Part shown: piece after piece, positions 7,392 to 16,732 of the stretch | Layout: every line of letters begins with the position of its first letter | How positions within the stretch are numbered: position 1 is the stretch's first letter | Source of the DNA: an uncultured bacterium | GTDB lineage: Bacteria; Cyanobacteriota; Vampirovibrionia; Gastranaerophilales; Gastranaerophilaceae | Length of the DNA stretch: 39,669 nt | Assembly (NCBI GenBank): GCA_949294335.1 | Contig: CASFGO010000011.1 | Span: forward strand, 1 to 39,669 | Direction: 5' to 3' | Program-made: the position numbers and the translations under genes | Notes under the pieces: generated by a model | What the model saw: the letters and a program-made list of their open reading frames with translations, nothing else | Database searches by the model: none | Told to the model about the DNA's origin: nothing

Positions 7392-8093
7392 TTATTCCTC
7401 ATACATTGTTATAATCTTATCAATACCAGATTTAGCAACCTCAAACAATTCTAGCATTTGAGCTTTTTCATAAGGTTCTCCTTCTGCTGTTGTTTGAAAA
7501 TCAACTATTTTACCACTTTTTGTTAATATAACATTTGAATCAACTCTGGCATGAGAATCTTCTTCATAGTCTAAATCAAGAAGTATTTCATCTCCTAATA
7601 TCCCTATAGATATAGCAGCTATTGGTTCAATAATTGGATTTTCTTGAAGTTTACCTTCTTCCATAAGTTTATTTATAGCATCTTTAAGAGCCACAAACCC
7701 ACCACAAATACTTGCAGTTCTAGTACCTCCATCTGCTTGAATAACATCGGCATCAATGGTTATTGTTAATCCTGTCATTTTTTCTAAATCAACACAAGCT
7801 CTTAAACTTCTACCGATTAATCTTTGTATTTCATGAGTTCTGCCTGAAACTTTTGTTCTTTCTCTTTGACATCTTGTATTAGTAGAAGCTGGAAGCAATG
7901 AATATTCTGCAGTTACCCAACCTCTTTTATCATCTTCTTCCATCCATTTAGGGCTTTTATAATCAACCGATGCTGTAGTTAAAACTTTTGTATCACCAAA
8001 CTCAACTAATACAGAACCTAATGCGTGTTTTGTAAAATTTCTTGTGAATTTAATTTGTCTAAGTTCATTATTTGCTCGATTGTTTTTTCTCAT
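7392..8093 (-). CDS. rph: ribonuclease PH
   Basis: A 233-residue phosphorolytic 3'-to-5' exoribonuclease that trims the 3' ends of tRNA precursors and forms hexameric rings. Typical blocks are FTRNFTKHALGSVLVEFGDT, the phosphate-binding region RTHEIQRLIGRSLRA, and QADGGTRTASICGGFVAL. The C-terminal end MLELFEVAKSGI is also typical. Length is slightly below the usual 238 or so. GAGGG lies six bases before the ATG. It sits between a small zinc-ribbon protein and the exported metallophosphoesterase in a five-gene minus-strand run. Confidence 0.96.
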   Translation of the reverse strand: MRKNNRANNELRQIKFTRNFTKHALGSVLVEFGDTKVLTTASVDYKSPKWMEEDDKRGWVTAEYSLLPASTNTRCQRERTKVSGRTHEIQRLIGRSLRACVDLEKMTGLTITIDADVIQADGGTRTASICGGFVALKDAINKLMEEGKLQENPIIEPIAAISIGILGDEILLDLDYEEDSHARVDSNVILTKSGKIVDFQTTAEGEPYEKAQMLELFEVAKSGIDKIITMYEE

Positions 8094-8119
8094 AAATTCC
8101 CTCTTTTCCTTTTGTAAGA

Positions 8120-8350
8120 TTAATCTCTTCTATCTAAATTATAATCCCACATATATATTTGCCCACAATATCTGCATACTGCGTGCTGATTCATAAACAT
8201 CAAATCTGGTACAAATGTATAACCATCAACTGTAATTTCTATTTCTCCATTTTTATTATATTTATGCGTGAAAGTTTTACTGCCTTTGTAGTCTGCAGCA
8301 AACATAAGTTCAAATTTATCTATCGATTTACAGTTTTTACAGATAAACAT
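8120..8350 (-). CDS. small zinc-ribbon-like protein
   Basis: A 76-residue protein with two CxxC pairs: CKNC at residues 4-7 and CRYC near residue 59. They are separated by about 50 residues, a spacing that suits a zinc ribbon built from both ends of the chain. The middle region is beta-rich and polar. It starts one base after the stop of the preceding membrane-protein gene and ends 26 bases before rph, so it is probably co-expressed with both. I recognise no named family. Nucleic-acid binding would fit its place beside rph but is inference. Confidence 0.7.
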   Translation of the reverse strand: MFICKNCKSIDKFELMFAADYKGSKTFTHKYNKNGEIEITVDGYTFVPDLMFMNQHAVCRYCGQIYMWDYNLDRRD

Positions 8351-8351
8351 T

Positions 8352-9299
8352 TTAGCCCTTATATTTTTTCTTTACACGTTTCATAAATTTTTCATCAAGT
8401 TTTTTTACTACATCATTATCGTTACAATATGTTTTATACCAAAGACAAATACAAATTGTTCTCAATGGTAATAATAATTGGATAACTAATTTGTATATAA
8501 TAATAAGTACAATAAAACTTGCTACATCAATTGGAGCTAAAGGAGGATGATTAATAGCCGATAACATAAGATTTATGTTATAAAGAGATGATGTTTGAAT
8601 TCCTTCAGCAACAAAAGATATTAAAGCTGAATTTACTTTTATAACATTTAAAAAAGTATAAATAATCTGAGGAATAATAACACAAGTTAAAGTTCCAACC
8701 AATGTTATTAGCCAGAAAATTTTCCAAAAATTACCTTGTACATAAATTGTACTCTTTTTAAAACAATCAATAGGTGAAAGTTGTTCTTCAAATATAAAGA
8801 TTTGGAAAATAAAAGTGAAATAAATTAATAATACTCCACCTATTAGCCAAAATATTGGAATCCACCAAGTTAAAAATATCATAACCATATACATTAATGA
8901 TAAACAAAGATAAGGAAACCACCTTCTTGTAACCATCATTGTATGTGCAGGTAAATCATAAACTCTATCAGACTTTAACAAGTTATCTGTCATAGAATTA
9001 ACAGCCCCATGAGCAACTAAATATTTCCATAAAGCTGATAAATATATTATTAACCCTGGAATTAAAATAATAAATAAAATTAAATTTTTGTATAAATCAG
9101 TATTTAATACAGGGTAATTAATAAGTAGAGATGTAATATTTTCATTATAAAAAATTACTGAATAAAATATTACAATTCCACCTAATAATTGTCCAAATAC
9201 AGGATATAGCATATATTGTAAGAACTTATCAGCATTAGAAAAATATAACCCTATACCTTGTAAAAATATTTCAAAAAATGTTTTATCTTTTTTTGTCAC
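8352..9299 (-). CDS. polytopic membrane protein, function unknown
   Basis: A 315-residue protein with about six hydrophobic segments (near residues 30-50, 70-92, 130-165, 190-220 and 255-290) and a Lys-rich C-terminus (KRVKKKYKG). Layout and residue content resemble bacterial membrane proteins of the glycerophosphoryl-phosphodiesterase-membrane or DUF975-like type, but no diagnostic motif is visible. The start codon is GTG; AGAAGG sits seven bases before it. It is the first gene of the run that continues to 5916. The divergent spacer to the PHP gene (9300-9360) contains TATAAT-like words on both strands. Confidence 0.75.
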   Translation of the reverse strand: MTKKDKTFFEIFLQGIGLYFSNADKFLQYMLYPVFGQLLGGIVIFYSVIFYNENITSLLINYPVLNTDLYKNLILFIILIPGLIIYLSALWKYLVAHGAVNSMTDNLLKSDRVYDLPAHTMMVTRRWFPYLCLSLMYMVMIFLTWWIPIFWLIGGVLLIYFTFIFQIFIFEEQLSPIDCFKKSTIYVQGNFWKIFWLITLVGTLTCVIIPQIIYTFLNVIKVNSALISFVAEGIQTSSLYNINLMLSAINHPPLAPIDVASFIVLIIIYKLVIQLLLPLRTICICLWYKTYCNDNDVVKKLDEKFMKRVKKKYKG

Positions 9300-9360
9300 A
9301 ACAAACCTTCTTATTATATAATGTTTTTATACAAACAATTATAAATAAAAGTAGAGAAAT

Positions 9361-10149
9361 ATGAAAGACACAGAAGAAATAATTGAAAATAGCGAACTTG
9401 AACAAGAAATCGTTGATGAAGGAATTAAGCAAACAGAAGAAATTTCTGAGCTTGAAGAAAACATTGATATAGACGAAAATTCAGAAGAAGAAACAGAAGT
9501 TGAAATAGTTGAAGAAAAACAAGATATAAGAGAGCTTATAAAAAGTTTTCAGCCTTTAGATTATTTTGATTTTGTAAATTTACATATTCATTCAAAATAT
9601 TCTGATGGGAAAGCAGATTTTGAAGATATAATCCGACAAGCAAAAGAATTGGGATATCATAAGATTGCAATATGTGACCATAATACGGTAGAAGGTCATA
9701 AATATTTTCAAGATGATGTTTTAATACCTGCAGTTGAATTTGATTGTTGGTGTGGATATGTATTTATGCATCTATTGGCTTATGGGATTGATGTTAATAA
9801 TCCTGTTTTAGATGAGTTTATGGCAAAAAGTAAAAAAGAAACAGAAGCTGATATTGTAAGAATATGGGCAAGACGAGATGTTAAAAAACTAATTAATGCA
9901 ATACACGAAGCTGGAGGAATTGCAGTTTTAGCACATCCGGCATGTTGCTGGGCAATAAATTTGGATAAATTTGTCGGCAAGTTAGTTTCTTATGGACTAG
10001 ACGGTATTGAGGTTCATTATCCATACAGACGCCATAGAGCAATAATAAGATTTTCAACATTAAGACAAATAAAAGATGTTGCAAAAAAATATAATCTTAT
10101 TGTAACAGGTGGCACCGATTGCCACACTAGAAACATTATGGCTTATTAA
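9361..10149 (+). CDS. PHP-domain phosphoesterase with acidic N-terminal extension
   Basis: A 262-residue protein. Residues 1-55 are strongly acidic (mostly Glu, Asp, Ile) and look disordered. A PHP domain follows with a full set of metal ligands: HIH (75-77), CDHNT (Asp106-His107), Glu126, His137, AHP (His192), Glu217 and TDCH (Asp253, His255). This resembles the TrpH/RNase AM and YciV group, which act on nucleoside 3',5'-bisphosphates and RNA 5' ends. The protein ends seven residues after the last His, shorter than most relatives. Its 3' end overlaps the convergent protease gene by 14 bases. The exact substrate is not settled by sequence. Confidence 0.82.
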   Translation: MKDTEEIIENSELEQEIVDEGIKQTEEISELEENIDIDENSEEETEVEIVEEKQDIRELIKSFQPLDYFDFVNLHIHSKYSDGKADFEDIIRQAKELGYHKIAICDHNTVEGHKYFQDDVLIPAVEFDCWCGYVFMHLLAYGIDVNNPVLDEFMAKSKKETEADIVRIWARRDVKKLINAIHEAGGIAVLAHPACCWAINLDKFVGKLVSYGLDGIEVHYPYRRHRAIIRFSTLRQIKDVAKKYNLIVTGGTDCHTRNIMAY

Positions 10150-13015
10150 TCAATGAATCAAAATATTGTTTATTAGCATTTAATGTATCCTTTGATGCTA
10201 CGATTGAATAAATCGGCTTATTATTGAATACATAATTTGCTGCTTTTTGAATATCTTCTTTTGTTATTGTATCTACCAAATTATATTGTTCATTTACATA
10301 ATTAATTCCATAAGGATTATTAATTCCATCACTTATCATTTGGGTACTGTTCTTTTGGCCATAAGAATGAGATTTTAAAGCATCTTTAAATTCTTTTTTA
10401 GCAACTTCTAATTCTTTATCTGTGAATTCACCATTTTTCATCTTACTAATTTGTCTTGTAAAGCCATTAATAGATTTTTGAACATTATCATAGGTATGTT
10501 CTTTAGTATCCGGATTATCTGTTGTTGTCATTATATTACAACTGATATAACCGTTATTGCCATCAGCTTCATAATCAGAAAATACTGAATATGCTAGTTT
10601 TTCTTTTTCTCTTAAATTATTGAATAAACCTGTTTCATCTCCATTAGATAAAATACCATTCATTAACTTGAATGTTACATAATCTTTTATATTACCGTTA
10701 TCTTTAAAACTATATGCCTGTGTTACATAAGCTTGAGAATGTGGGGCCTCTTTGGTTATAACCTTACTTTCTGACTGAGGCTTATGTAAATCAAAAATTT
10801 GTGGAATATTTTGTTTTACCATTGGCATTTTATTAAATGATGATATAACTAAATTTGCTACTGTTTTATCTTCCATAGGTGCAGATACAACGACTGTTGC
10901 AGAACTATTATTCATTATTTCATTATATAAATCACTTACATCTTTTGTTGTTATGGAATCAATATTTTTCAAAATCTCTTCTGGAGTATATCCAAAATTT
11001 GAATCAGGATACATTGCTTTTAATAAGCCATCCCTTGGATTTGGTTCTGCATGTTCAAATATATCTTTCACAATAGATTTTTGTTTTTCTAAAGTAGCTT
11101 CATCAAAACTTGGACACATTAATTGTTCTTGAGTAATGTTTATAAACTGTTGAATATTTTTTGATGGCATTTTGCCGGTTATTCGAATGGTTCCATCTGT
11201 TTCAACTTTTATAGATTGTGATAAATTGTTTTTATCTAAATAGTTACCAAATTCGTCAGTATCTTTATATGCTGTTTTATCTTTTAACATTCTATTTAGT
11301 AATATATCAACCCCAGGTTTTATATTAATTAGTTTTTGTGGATTATAACAAATCTCAGCTTTTGCATTTGTATTCTTTGGAGTATTATTCAATGCAATAT
11401 CATAGTTATTACTTAGTACAATGTGATTAATATTTTTAGTATCAATAGGTTGAGTTTCATTATTTGTTTTATGAACATTACCTTTGAATGAAACATTACC
11501 AACACTATTATTAGCATTGTTATAGCTATTTTTTAAACTTTCAGCAGTAACTGATGAAGGATGAACAACTGCAATTGATGCTTTTGATGTATCTAAATAT
11601 TTTTTTACTGCATTTTCAACATCTTCTACAGTTAATGAATCTAATATTTTATCTTCTTGAACAGCTTCTGAAATACTGTAATTAAAAGAACTACTTCCTA
11701 AAGCATAATTTAATCTATCAGGATCTTCGTAATTATCCTGATGTTTTGATTTTATTGAATCTTTTATTTGTTGTAATTCTTCTTCTCCATTTAATTTGAA
11801 ATTTTGTAATTCCTTAAACACTCTATTTAAAGATTTTTCAGAACCATTTTCAGTTGTTTCTATATCAAATGTTATCGCAATTCCATCAGTTGGCACTGTA
11901 CTAACCTTATTAATTGAAGGATTAATCTCTGCATTAAATTCTTTTAATGGAGTTGCAATTCTTGAATTTGATTTTGAAAACATAGCAGTTAATGCAACAT
12001 CTAGTGCAACTTGATCTTTGAAATTATTATTAGCAGGTCCATTAAAAGCAATTGTTGCGTTTGTCTGGACTGCTTTATCTGATACAATATCTTTTCTTAC
12101 TGTTTTATCAGTCGGAGTTACTTTTTCAAATCTTCTATCAGGATTTGGTTTATTTTCTCCTCTGAAATGTTTTGCAATTAATTTAACTGCTTCATCAGGT
12201 TCGACATCTCCTGTTATTACAGTAACCATATTGGCAGGATAATAATTATTTTTATAGTAATCTGTAACTTTTTGTTTATTAACATTTTTAATGTTATCAA
12301 CTCGACCTGCAACTATATCTTCTGATGTGCTTTGTATGTTATATAAATTTTTTATTGCGATATTATTTGCTTTAGTTGGCATAAAATCACTATACATATT
12401 AATCTCAGAACATACAGGCCCATGTTCTTTTTCGACCATATTATCAGACATCTCTAAATTGTTCATCATAGATGCCTGAATTGCAATAGCTGTTTCTAAA
12501 TCGCCTTTATCAAATTGAGGGATACCTATTGTATAGTTTGTTTCAGCCATTCCTGTTGATGCATTTGTACTTCCACCCATTTCGGCAACTTTTCTGAATA
12601 CATCACCAACACCTAATTTCATATATCCATCAGTACCTAATGTTCCATTAAAAGCCATATGCTCATTAAAATGACTAATACCACGTTCATCATCTTTTTC
12701 ATTCATAGCACCTGTGTTAACATAAGTATTTACATATGTTTTAGGACTTTTCATTGGTGCAATCATAACTCGCTGACCATTTGCCAACTTATAACAATGG
12801 ATCTCTTGACCATTTGAAAGTTTTTCAACGCCAACTTTGGAATAAGTTTGAGGAATTTTAACATTAAAATCTGTTGTAACTTGAGAAGGTAAAACTGTTG
12901 TATTTGTGTTGTTTTGTTTATCTTCCGTTACTTTATTTTGATTTGTTGTATAAGTACTTATATTATTTATATTTGATACATTAATCCCTTGAACCATATT
13001 ATTATAAAACCACAT
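10136..13015 (-). CDS. M16-family zinc metalloprotease
   Basis: A protein of about 959 residues in the pitrilysin/insulinase/PqqL class, with two M16 halves. The N-terminal half has the inverted zinc motif HFNEH (residues 115-119 from this start; zinc ligands are the two His, catalytic Glu between) in ERGISHFNEHMAFNGT. The downstream Glu ligand lies in VEKEHGPVCSE near residue 197. The C-terminal half has the Arg/Tyr pair in NLREKEKLAYSVFSDYE. Both catalytic and substrate-binding sites therefore look intact. There is no signal peptide; the first 50 residues are Asn/Thr-rich. The frame could also open at a TTG (13021), but no Shine-Dalgarno site supports it. ATG 13015 or ATG 12997 is likelier. 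It probably degrades peptides in the cytosol unless it is exported unconventionally. Confidence 0.9.
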   Translation of the reverse strand: MWFYNNMVQGINVSNINNISTYTTNQNKVTEDKQNNTNTTVLPSQVTTDFNVKIPQTYSKVGVEKLSNGQEIHCYKLANGQRVMIAPMKSPKTYVNTYVNTGAMNEKDDERGISHFNEHMAFNGTLGTDGYMKLGVGDVFRKVAEMGGSTNASTGMAETNYTIGIPQFDKGDLETAIAIQASMMNNLEMSDNMVEKEHGPVCSEINMYSDFMPTKANNIAIKNLYNIQSTSEDIVAGRVDNIKNVNKQKVTDYYKNNYYPANMVTVITGDVEPDEAVKLIAKHFRGENKPNPDRRFEKVTPTDKTVRKDIVSDKAVQTNATIAFNGPANNNFKDQVALDVALTAMFSKSNSRIATPLKEFNAEINPSINKVSTVPTDGIAITFDIETTENGSEKSLNRVFKELQNFKLNGEEELQQIKDSIKSKHQDNYEDPDRLNYALGSSSFNYSISEAVQEDKILDSLTVEDVENAVKKYLDTSKASIAVVHPSSVTAESLKNSYNNANNSVGNVSFKGNVHKTNNETQPIDTKNINHIVLSNNYDIALNNTPKNTNAKAEICYNPQKLINIKPGVDILLNRMLKDKTAYKDTDEFGNYLDKNNLSQSIKVETDGTIRITGKMPSKNIQQFINITQEQLMCPSFDEATLEKQKSIVKDIFEHAEPNPRDGLLKAMYPDSNFGYTPEEILKNIDSITTKDVSDLYNEIMNNSSATVVVSAPMEDKTVANLVISSFNKMPMVKQNIPQIFDLHKPQSESKVITKEAPHSQAYVTQAYSFKDNGNIKDYVTFKLMNGILSNGDETGLFNNLREKEKLAYSVFSDYEADGNNGYISCNIMTTTDNPDTKEHTYDNVQKSINGFTRQISKMKNGEFTDKELEVAKKEFKDALKSHSYGQKNSTQMISDGINNPYGINYVNEQYNLVDTITKEDIQKAANYVFNNKPIYSIVASKDTLNANKQYFDSLINKP

Positions 13016-13129
13016 TTTCAATAAAAGTTGTTACTTGTATTAAATTATGTAAAGAAATTAAAGCTAATTTTGATTTTAAGTAAATTTTTATTAAAACAAA
13101 TACTTTATATATGAGTAGGTAAATTTTGT

Positions 13130-13975
13130 ATGAATTTTGAAGGTATAGTAGGTCACAATTACCCCATAAATAATGCTGTGCGTCCTTATGATTCGAATAA
13201 GGTCGGTCGGGTATATATGCCTAATGCTCCTGATAGAACCTCACTAAATGGAGTATTAGATAAATATCTTGATAAAAATACAATTACAGCAATAATCAAA
13301 ACTAACCCTGAAATAACAAGGATGTTAGCAGAAAATGGAGTACCTTTAAATATTAATGTAGAAGGGTTTAAAAAACACGTATATAATCACTCTATAGATA
13401 CCAAAAATACAGCTATAGGAATTTATAATAATTTACCAACTCATATTAAAAATCAAGCCAATTTAAAAAATATAGCTGATGGTGCTATATTACACGATTT
13501 AGGGAAAATTTTAATACCTGAAAATATTTTAATTAAAAACAATAAACTTAATCCAAAAGAAGAACAAATAATGCACATGCATTCTTCTTTAAGCTATGAA
13601 CTACTCAAGAATCAAGGAATAGATTCAAATGTACTGGATATCGTCAAATATCATCACCAAAACCCTGCTCATATAGGATATCCAGCAATGCCAGAAAATC
13701 AAAAAATGGATATAAATGCTCAAATTGTTGCACTTGCTGATAAATATTCCGCACTTAGAGAAAAGCGAAGTTATAAACGACAGATGACAGAAACAGAAGC
13801 CTTGAATATTCTTCAAAATGAAATGAGTAAAGGTGTTAGTCCTGATGTTTATAATGCTCTATCTAATTATGCAACATCTATGAGACAACATACAACTAAT
13901 ACCAATATTCTATCTAAATATTTTGATAGAAAAAATGCCGTACCCCAAAAACAGAATACGACATTTTATGCTTAA
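13130..13975 (+). CDS. HD-GYP-like phosphohydrolase
   Basis: A 281-residue protein. An N-terminal region of about 80 residues has no recognised domain. An HD domain follows: His84/His87 region, LHDLGK with His122-Asp123, His151, the HH pair at 175-176, HIGYP (GYP at 183-185) and ALADKYSALR with Asp204. This is the layout of HD-GYP proteins, which usually linearise c-di-GMP. The GYP loop is shortened: the family's HHERWDGxGYP reads here HHQNPAHIGYP. The Asn/Gln-rich tail is probably disordered. No receiver or membrane part is fused. It ends 16 bases from the convergent secY. c-di-GMP hydrolysis is plausible but not certain; a general HD phosphohydrolase is the alternative. Confidence 0.82.
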   Translation: MNFEGIVGHNYPINNAVRPYDSNKVGRVYMPNAPDRTSLNGVLDKYLDKNTITAIIKTNPEITRMLAENGVPLNINVEGFKKHVYNHSIDTKNTAIGIYNNLPTHIKNQANLKNIADGAILHDLGKILIPENILIKNNKLNPKEEQIMHMHSSLSYELLKNQGIDSNVLDIVKYHHQNPAHIGYPAMPENQKMDINAQIVALADKYSALREKRSYKRQMTETEALNILQNEMSKGVSPDVYNALSNYATSMRQHTTNTNILSKYFDRKNAVPQKQNTTFYA

Positions 13976-13991
13976 TTTTATAATTTAAATA

Positions 13992-15323
13992 CTAATGTTT
14001 AAGAAAAGTTTCATAATTTCTAGCAAGTAGGTGAGTTCTAACTTGATTAATTAAATCAAGAGCAACCCCAACCATAATGATTAATGATGTAGCACCAATC
14101 CCTTGCATAGTTTTGATATTAGTAACATAACTAGCAAATGATGGAACTAATGCAATAAGTCCTAATCCTAAAGCTCCAATGAATGTTGTTTTAGATAAAA
14201 TTTTATCTAAAGCCTCAGCAGTAGGTCTTCCTGGTTTTATACCAGGAATAGAAGAACCATATTTTTTAAGGTTATTAGCTATTTCTTTTGGTTGCATATT
14301 TGGAATAATTGATGCGTAGAAGAATGTTAATAACACAATCAATGCAAAATATATCACATAATATATGAAACCATCAGGACTAAATACCTTATTTAACATC
14401 AATACTATATTTTGAATAGTTTCATTATGAATATTTGTTTGTCCTACAACACTTAAAACAGTAGATGGGAATAATAAAATCGCAATCGCAAAGATGATTG
14501 GCATAACCCCACCCGGATTTAGTTTAAATGGAATAAATGTATTTACTCCACCATAAACTTTGTTTCCTACTTGTCTTTTAGGGTTTACAATAATAACTTT
14601 TCTTACAGCTTCTTGCATAATAACAATGAAGACCATAGTTGCAAAGAATATTGCAAGTAGTAAGAATAATCCAAATTGTAAACTAGGATCACGAGCAACT
14701 AATTGAGCTGTTCTTGATGAATATAGTGGAATACCTGAAATAATACCAACAAAGATAATAAGAGAACCACCGTTTCCAATACCTTTTTCAGTAATAAGCT
14801 CAGAAATCCACATTACAAGAATAGAACCTGCAGTAAGAGTCACAACAGATGAAATATAAAACATAGTGTGACTAACTGTTATTGCTCCAGGAAGATGTGA
14901 CATATAAGCCATAAATACAATAGATTGGAATGCTGCTAATACAACAGTAAACAATCTAGAATATTGAGAAAGTTTACGTCTTCCTGCCTCACCTTCTTCT
15001 TTTTGAAGTTTTTCTAATGAAGGTATTACAACAGATAATAATTGCATAATAATCTGTGCTGTAATATAAGGTCCAATCCCTAAAGCAAATATAGAAACTT
15101 TTCCTAATGCCCCACCTGAAAATAAATCAAGGAAACCAATGATATTATTTCCACCTGCAATTCTTGAGAAAATTTCGTTGTTAATCCCAAAAATTGGTAA
15201 CTGAACACCAAATCTAAATGCCGCAATCATTAGAAAAGTAAAAATAATTTTACTTTTTAGTCCTGATGCGTTCCACATAGACATAATATCAGCACTTGTA
15301 GGCATTTTAATGTTTTGTGCCAT
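13992..15323 (-). CDS. secY: protein translocase subunit SecY
   Basis: A 443-residue polytopic protein with the ten transmembrane segments of the SecYEG channel. Recognisable blocks are FGVQLPIFGIN, ALGIGPYITAQIIMQLL (plug and first helices), EKGIGNGGSLIIF, the cytoplasmic RQVGNKVYGG loop and KYGSSIPGIKPGRPT. The start codon overlaps the rplO stop by one base (TAATG), so translation is coupled. It is the last gene of this operon fragment: the adk/map/infA set that usually follows is absent and an opposing HD-GYP gene lies 16 bases away. Confidence 0.97.
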   Translation of the reverse strand: MAQNIKMPTSADIMSMWNASGLKSKIIFTFLMIAAFRFGVQLPIFGINNEIFSRIAGGNNIIGFLDLFSGGALGKVSIFALGIGPYITAQIIMQLLSVVIPSLEKLQKEEGEAGRRKLSQYSRLFTVVLAAFQSIVFMAYMSHLPGAITVSHTMFYISSVVTLTAGSILVMWISELITEKGIGNGGSLIIFVGIISGIPLYSSRTAQLVARDPSLQFGLFLLLAIFFATMVFIVIMQEAVRKVIIVNPKRQVGNKVYGGVNTFIPFKLNPGGVMPIIFAIAILLFPSTVLSVVGQTNIHNETIQNIVLMLNKVFSPDGFIYYVIYFALIVLLTFFYASIIPNMQPKEIANNLKKYGSSIPGIKPGRPTAEALDKILSKTTFIGALGLGLIALVPSFASYVTNIKTMQGIGATSLIIMVGVALDLINQVRTHLLARNYETFLKH

Positions 15324-15778
15324 TATACTAACTCAACCTTTCCACCAGCTGCTTCAATTTTAGCTTTAGCAGAAGGTGATACATAAACTGCTTTAACGTT
15401 AAGAGCTTTTTTAACTTCACCGTTACCTAAAACTCTTAGAGATTCACTTGATGGGTGAACTTTTTTAAGTTCTTTAAGTGATTCTAAAGAAATGTCAGTG
15501 ATGTTTAATTGTTCTAATCTACCAACATTAATTTCAGCCCAAACTCTTCTGTTGATAAGTTGGAAGCCTTTTAATTTAGGTAATTGTCTGTAACCAGGCA
15601 TTTGTCCGCCTTCAAAACCTCTTTTAGAGCTTTGACCTGAACGTTGTCCTTCACCGTTGTGACCACGAGAAGATGTTTTACCCATGCCAGAAGCACGACC
15701 ACGTCCAACTCTTTTTCTTGTAGAAGTAGAACCTTCAGCAGGTCTTAAATCTTCTAAAGTAATTTTATCTTTTGACAT
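15323..15778 (-). CDS. rplO: 50S ribosomal protein L15
   Basis: A 151-residue L15. The basic glycine-rich N-terminus (GRGRASGMGKTSSRGHNGEG) and PGYRQLPKLKGF are diagnostic. The C-terminal part ends in AKAKIEAAGGKVELV, the usual L15 tail. AAGGA lies upstream of the ATG. It stands between rpmD and secY in the order conserved in bacteria. Confidence 0.98.
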   Translation of the reverse strand: MSKDKITLEDLRPAEGSTSTRKRVGRGRASGMGKTSSRGHNGEGQRSGQSSKRGFEGGQMPGYRQLPKLKGFQLINRRVWAEINVGRLEQLNITDISLESLKELKKVHPSSESLRVLGNGEVKKALNVKAVYVSPSAKAKIEAAGGKVELV

Positions 15779-15801
15779 TGTTATATTCCTTCTTTCTTTA
15801 A

Positions 15802-15987
15802 TTAATCTACTATTGATACTAAATGAGAAATTTTATTTACCATACCCATGATTGTTGCACTGTCTTGGTGTTCAACAACTTGGTCTTTTTTAGAGAAGCC
15901 AAGAGCTGCAGCAACTTTTCTTTGAGCAGGTGATGTACCTATTAAACTTTTAACAAGTTTGATTTTAATTTGTTTTGTATTTGCCAT
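15802..15987 (-). CDS. rpmD: 50S ribosomal protein L30
   Basis: A 61-residue L30 of normal bacterial length. IKIKLVKSLIGTSPAQRKVAAALGF and the C-terminal GMVNKISHLV match the family's single domain. AAGGA lies nine bases before the start. It keeps the conserved place between rpsE and rplO. Confidence 0.97.
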   Translation of the reverse strand: MANTKQIKIKLVKSLIGTSPAQRKVAAALGFSKKDQVVEHQDSATIMGMVNKISHLVSIVD

Positions 15988-16038
15988 TTTATTATATTCC
16001 TTATTATTTCATGTAATATTTAAATTCAAATTACCCGA

Positions 16039-16683
16039 CTAGTTTAAAAGTTCAGACATAGTCAAACCACGTTTTTTAGCAACTTCAGCAAATGGAGTTA
16101 AAGATTTTAAAGCTTCGATAGTTGCGTTAGCTGCGTTAAGTGGAGAGTTAGAACCTAATGATTTTGAAAGAATATTTTCAATACCAGCTAATTCTAAAAC
16201 TGAACGAACTGCACCACCAGCAATAATACCAGTACCTTGAGAAGCAGGTCTTAGCATTACAGCACCAGCTCCTGAACGAGCTTTGATTGGGTGAGGAATT
16301 GTTGTTTTAAAAATAGGAACGTTGATAAGATTTTTTCTACCATCAACAATAGCTTTTTGGATAGCGATGATAACTTCAGCTGCTTTAGCGCAACCAACAC
16401 CAACTTGTCCTTTTTGGTTACCAACAATAACTATAGCTCTGAAACTAAGTTTTTTACCACCTTTAACAACTTTTGTTACTCTGCTGATTTGAACAACTTG
16501 TTCTTTCCATTCAGATTCAGGTTTTTCTTCTTTAGTTTCGATTTTTTTCTTTCTTGAACGTGTTCTTTTAGCAGGTTTTGCTTCTGCAACTTCTTCTTCT
16601 GCTAATTCAGCTGCTGTTTCAACAGTTGCTTCATCAACTGTTACTTCTTCAACAACTTCTAATTCTTTGTTTTCTTCAGTCAT
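16039..16683 (-). CDS. rpsE: 30S ribosomal protein S5 with long N-terminal extension
   Basis: A 214-residue S5. The core starts near residue 58: [11 protein letters not shown], the dsRBD-like fold, then [18 protein letters not shown] and [19 protein letters not shown]. Aligned on RVxKxVKGG, it carries roughly 48 residues more at the N-terminus than the E. coli protein. The extension is first acidic (Glu/Val/Ala repeats, residues 2-35), then basic (RTRSRKKK, 40-47). The start has AAAGG six bases upstream and no later ATG is better placed. It heads an operon of four, without rplR in front. A structured leader lies between it and trmD. Confidence 0.96.
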   Translation of the reverse strand: MTEENKELEVVEEVTVDEATVETAAELAEEEVAEAKPAKRTRSRKKKIETKEEKPESEWKEQVVQISRVTKVVKGGKKLSFRAIVIVGNQKGQVGVGCAKAAEVIIAIQKAIVDGRKNLINVPIFKTTIPHPIKARSGAGAVMLRPASQGTGIIAGGAVRSVLELAGIENILSKSLGSNSPLNAANATIEALKSLTPFAEVAKKRGLTMSELLN

Positions 16684-16732
16684 GTTATACCTTTCGTAAT
16701 TTTAGTGTAACTTTTAGCCTTTTATATTTTTA

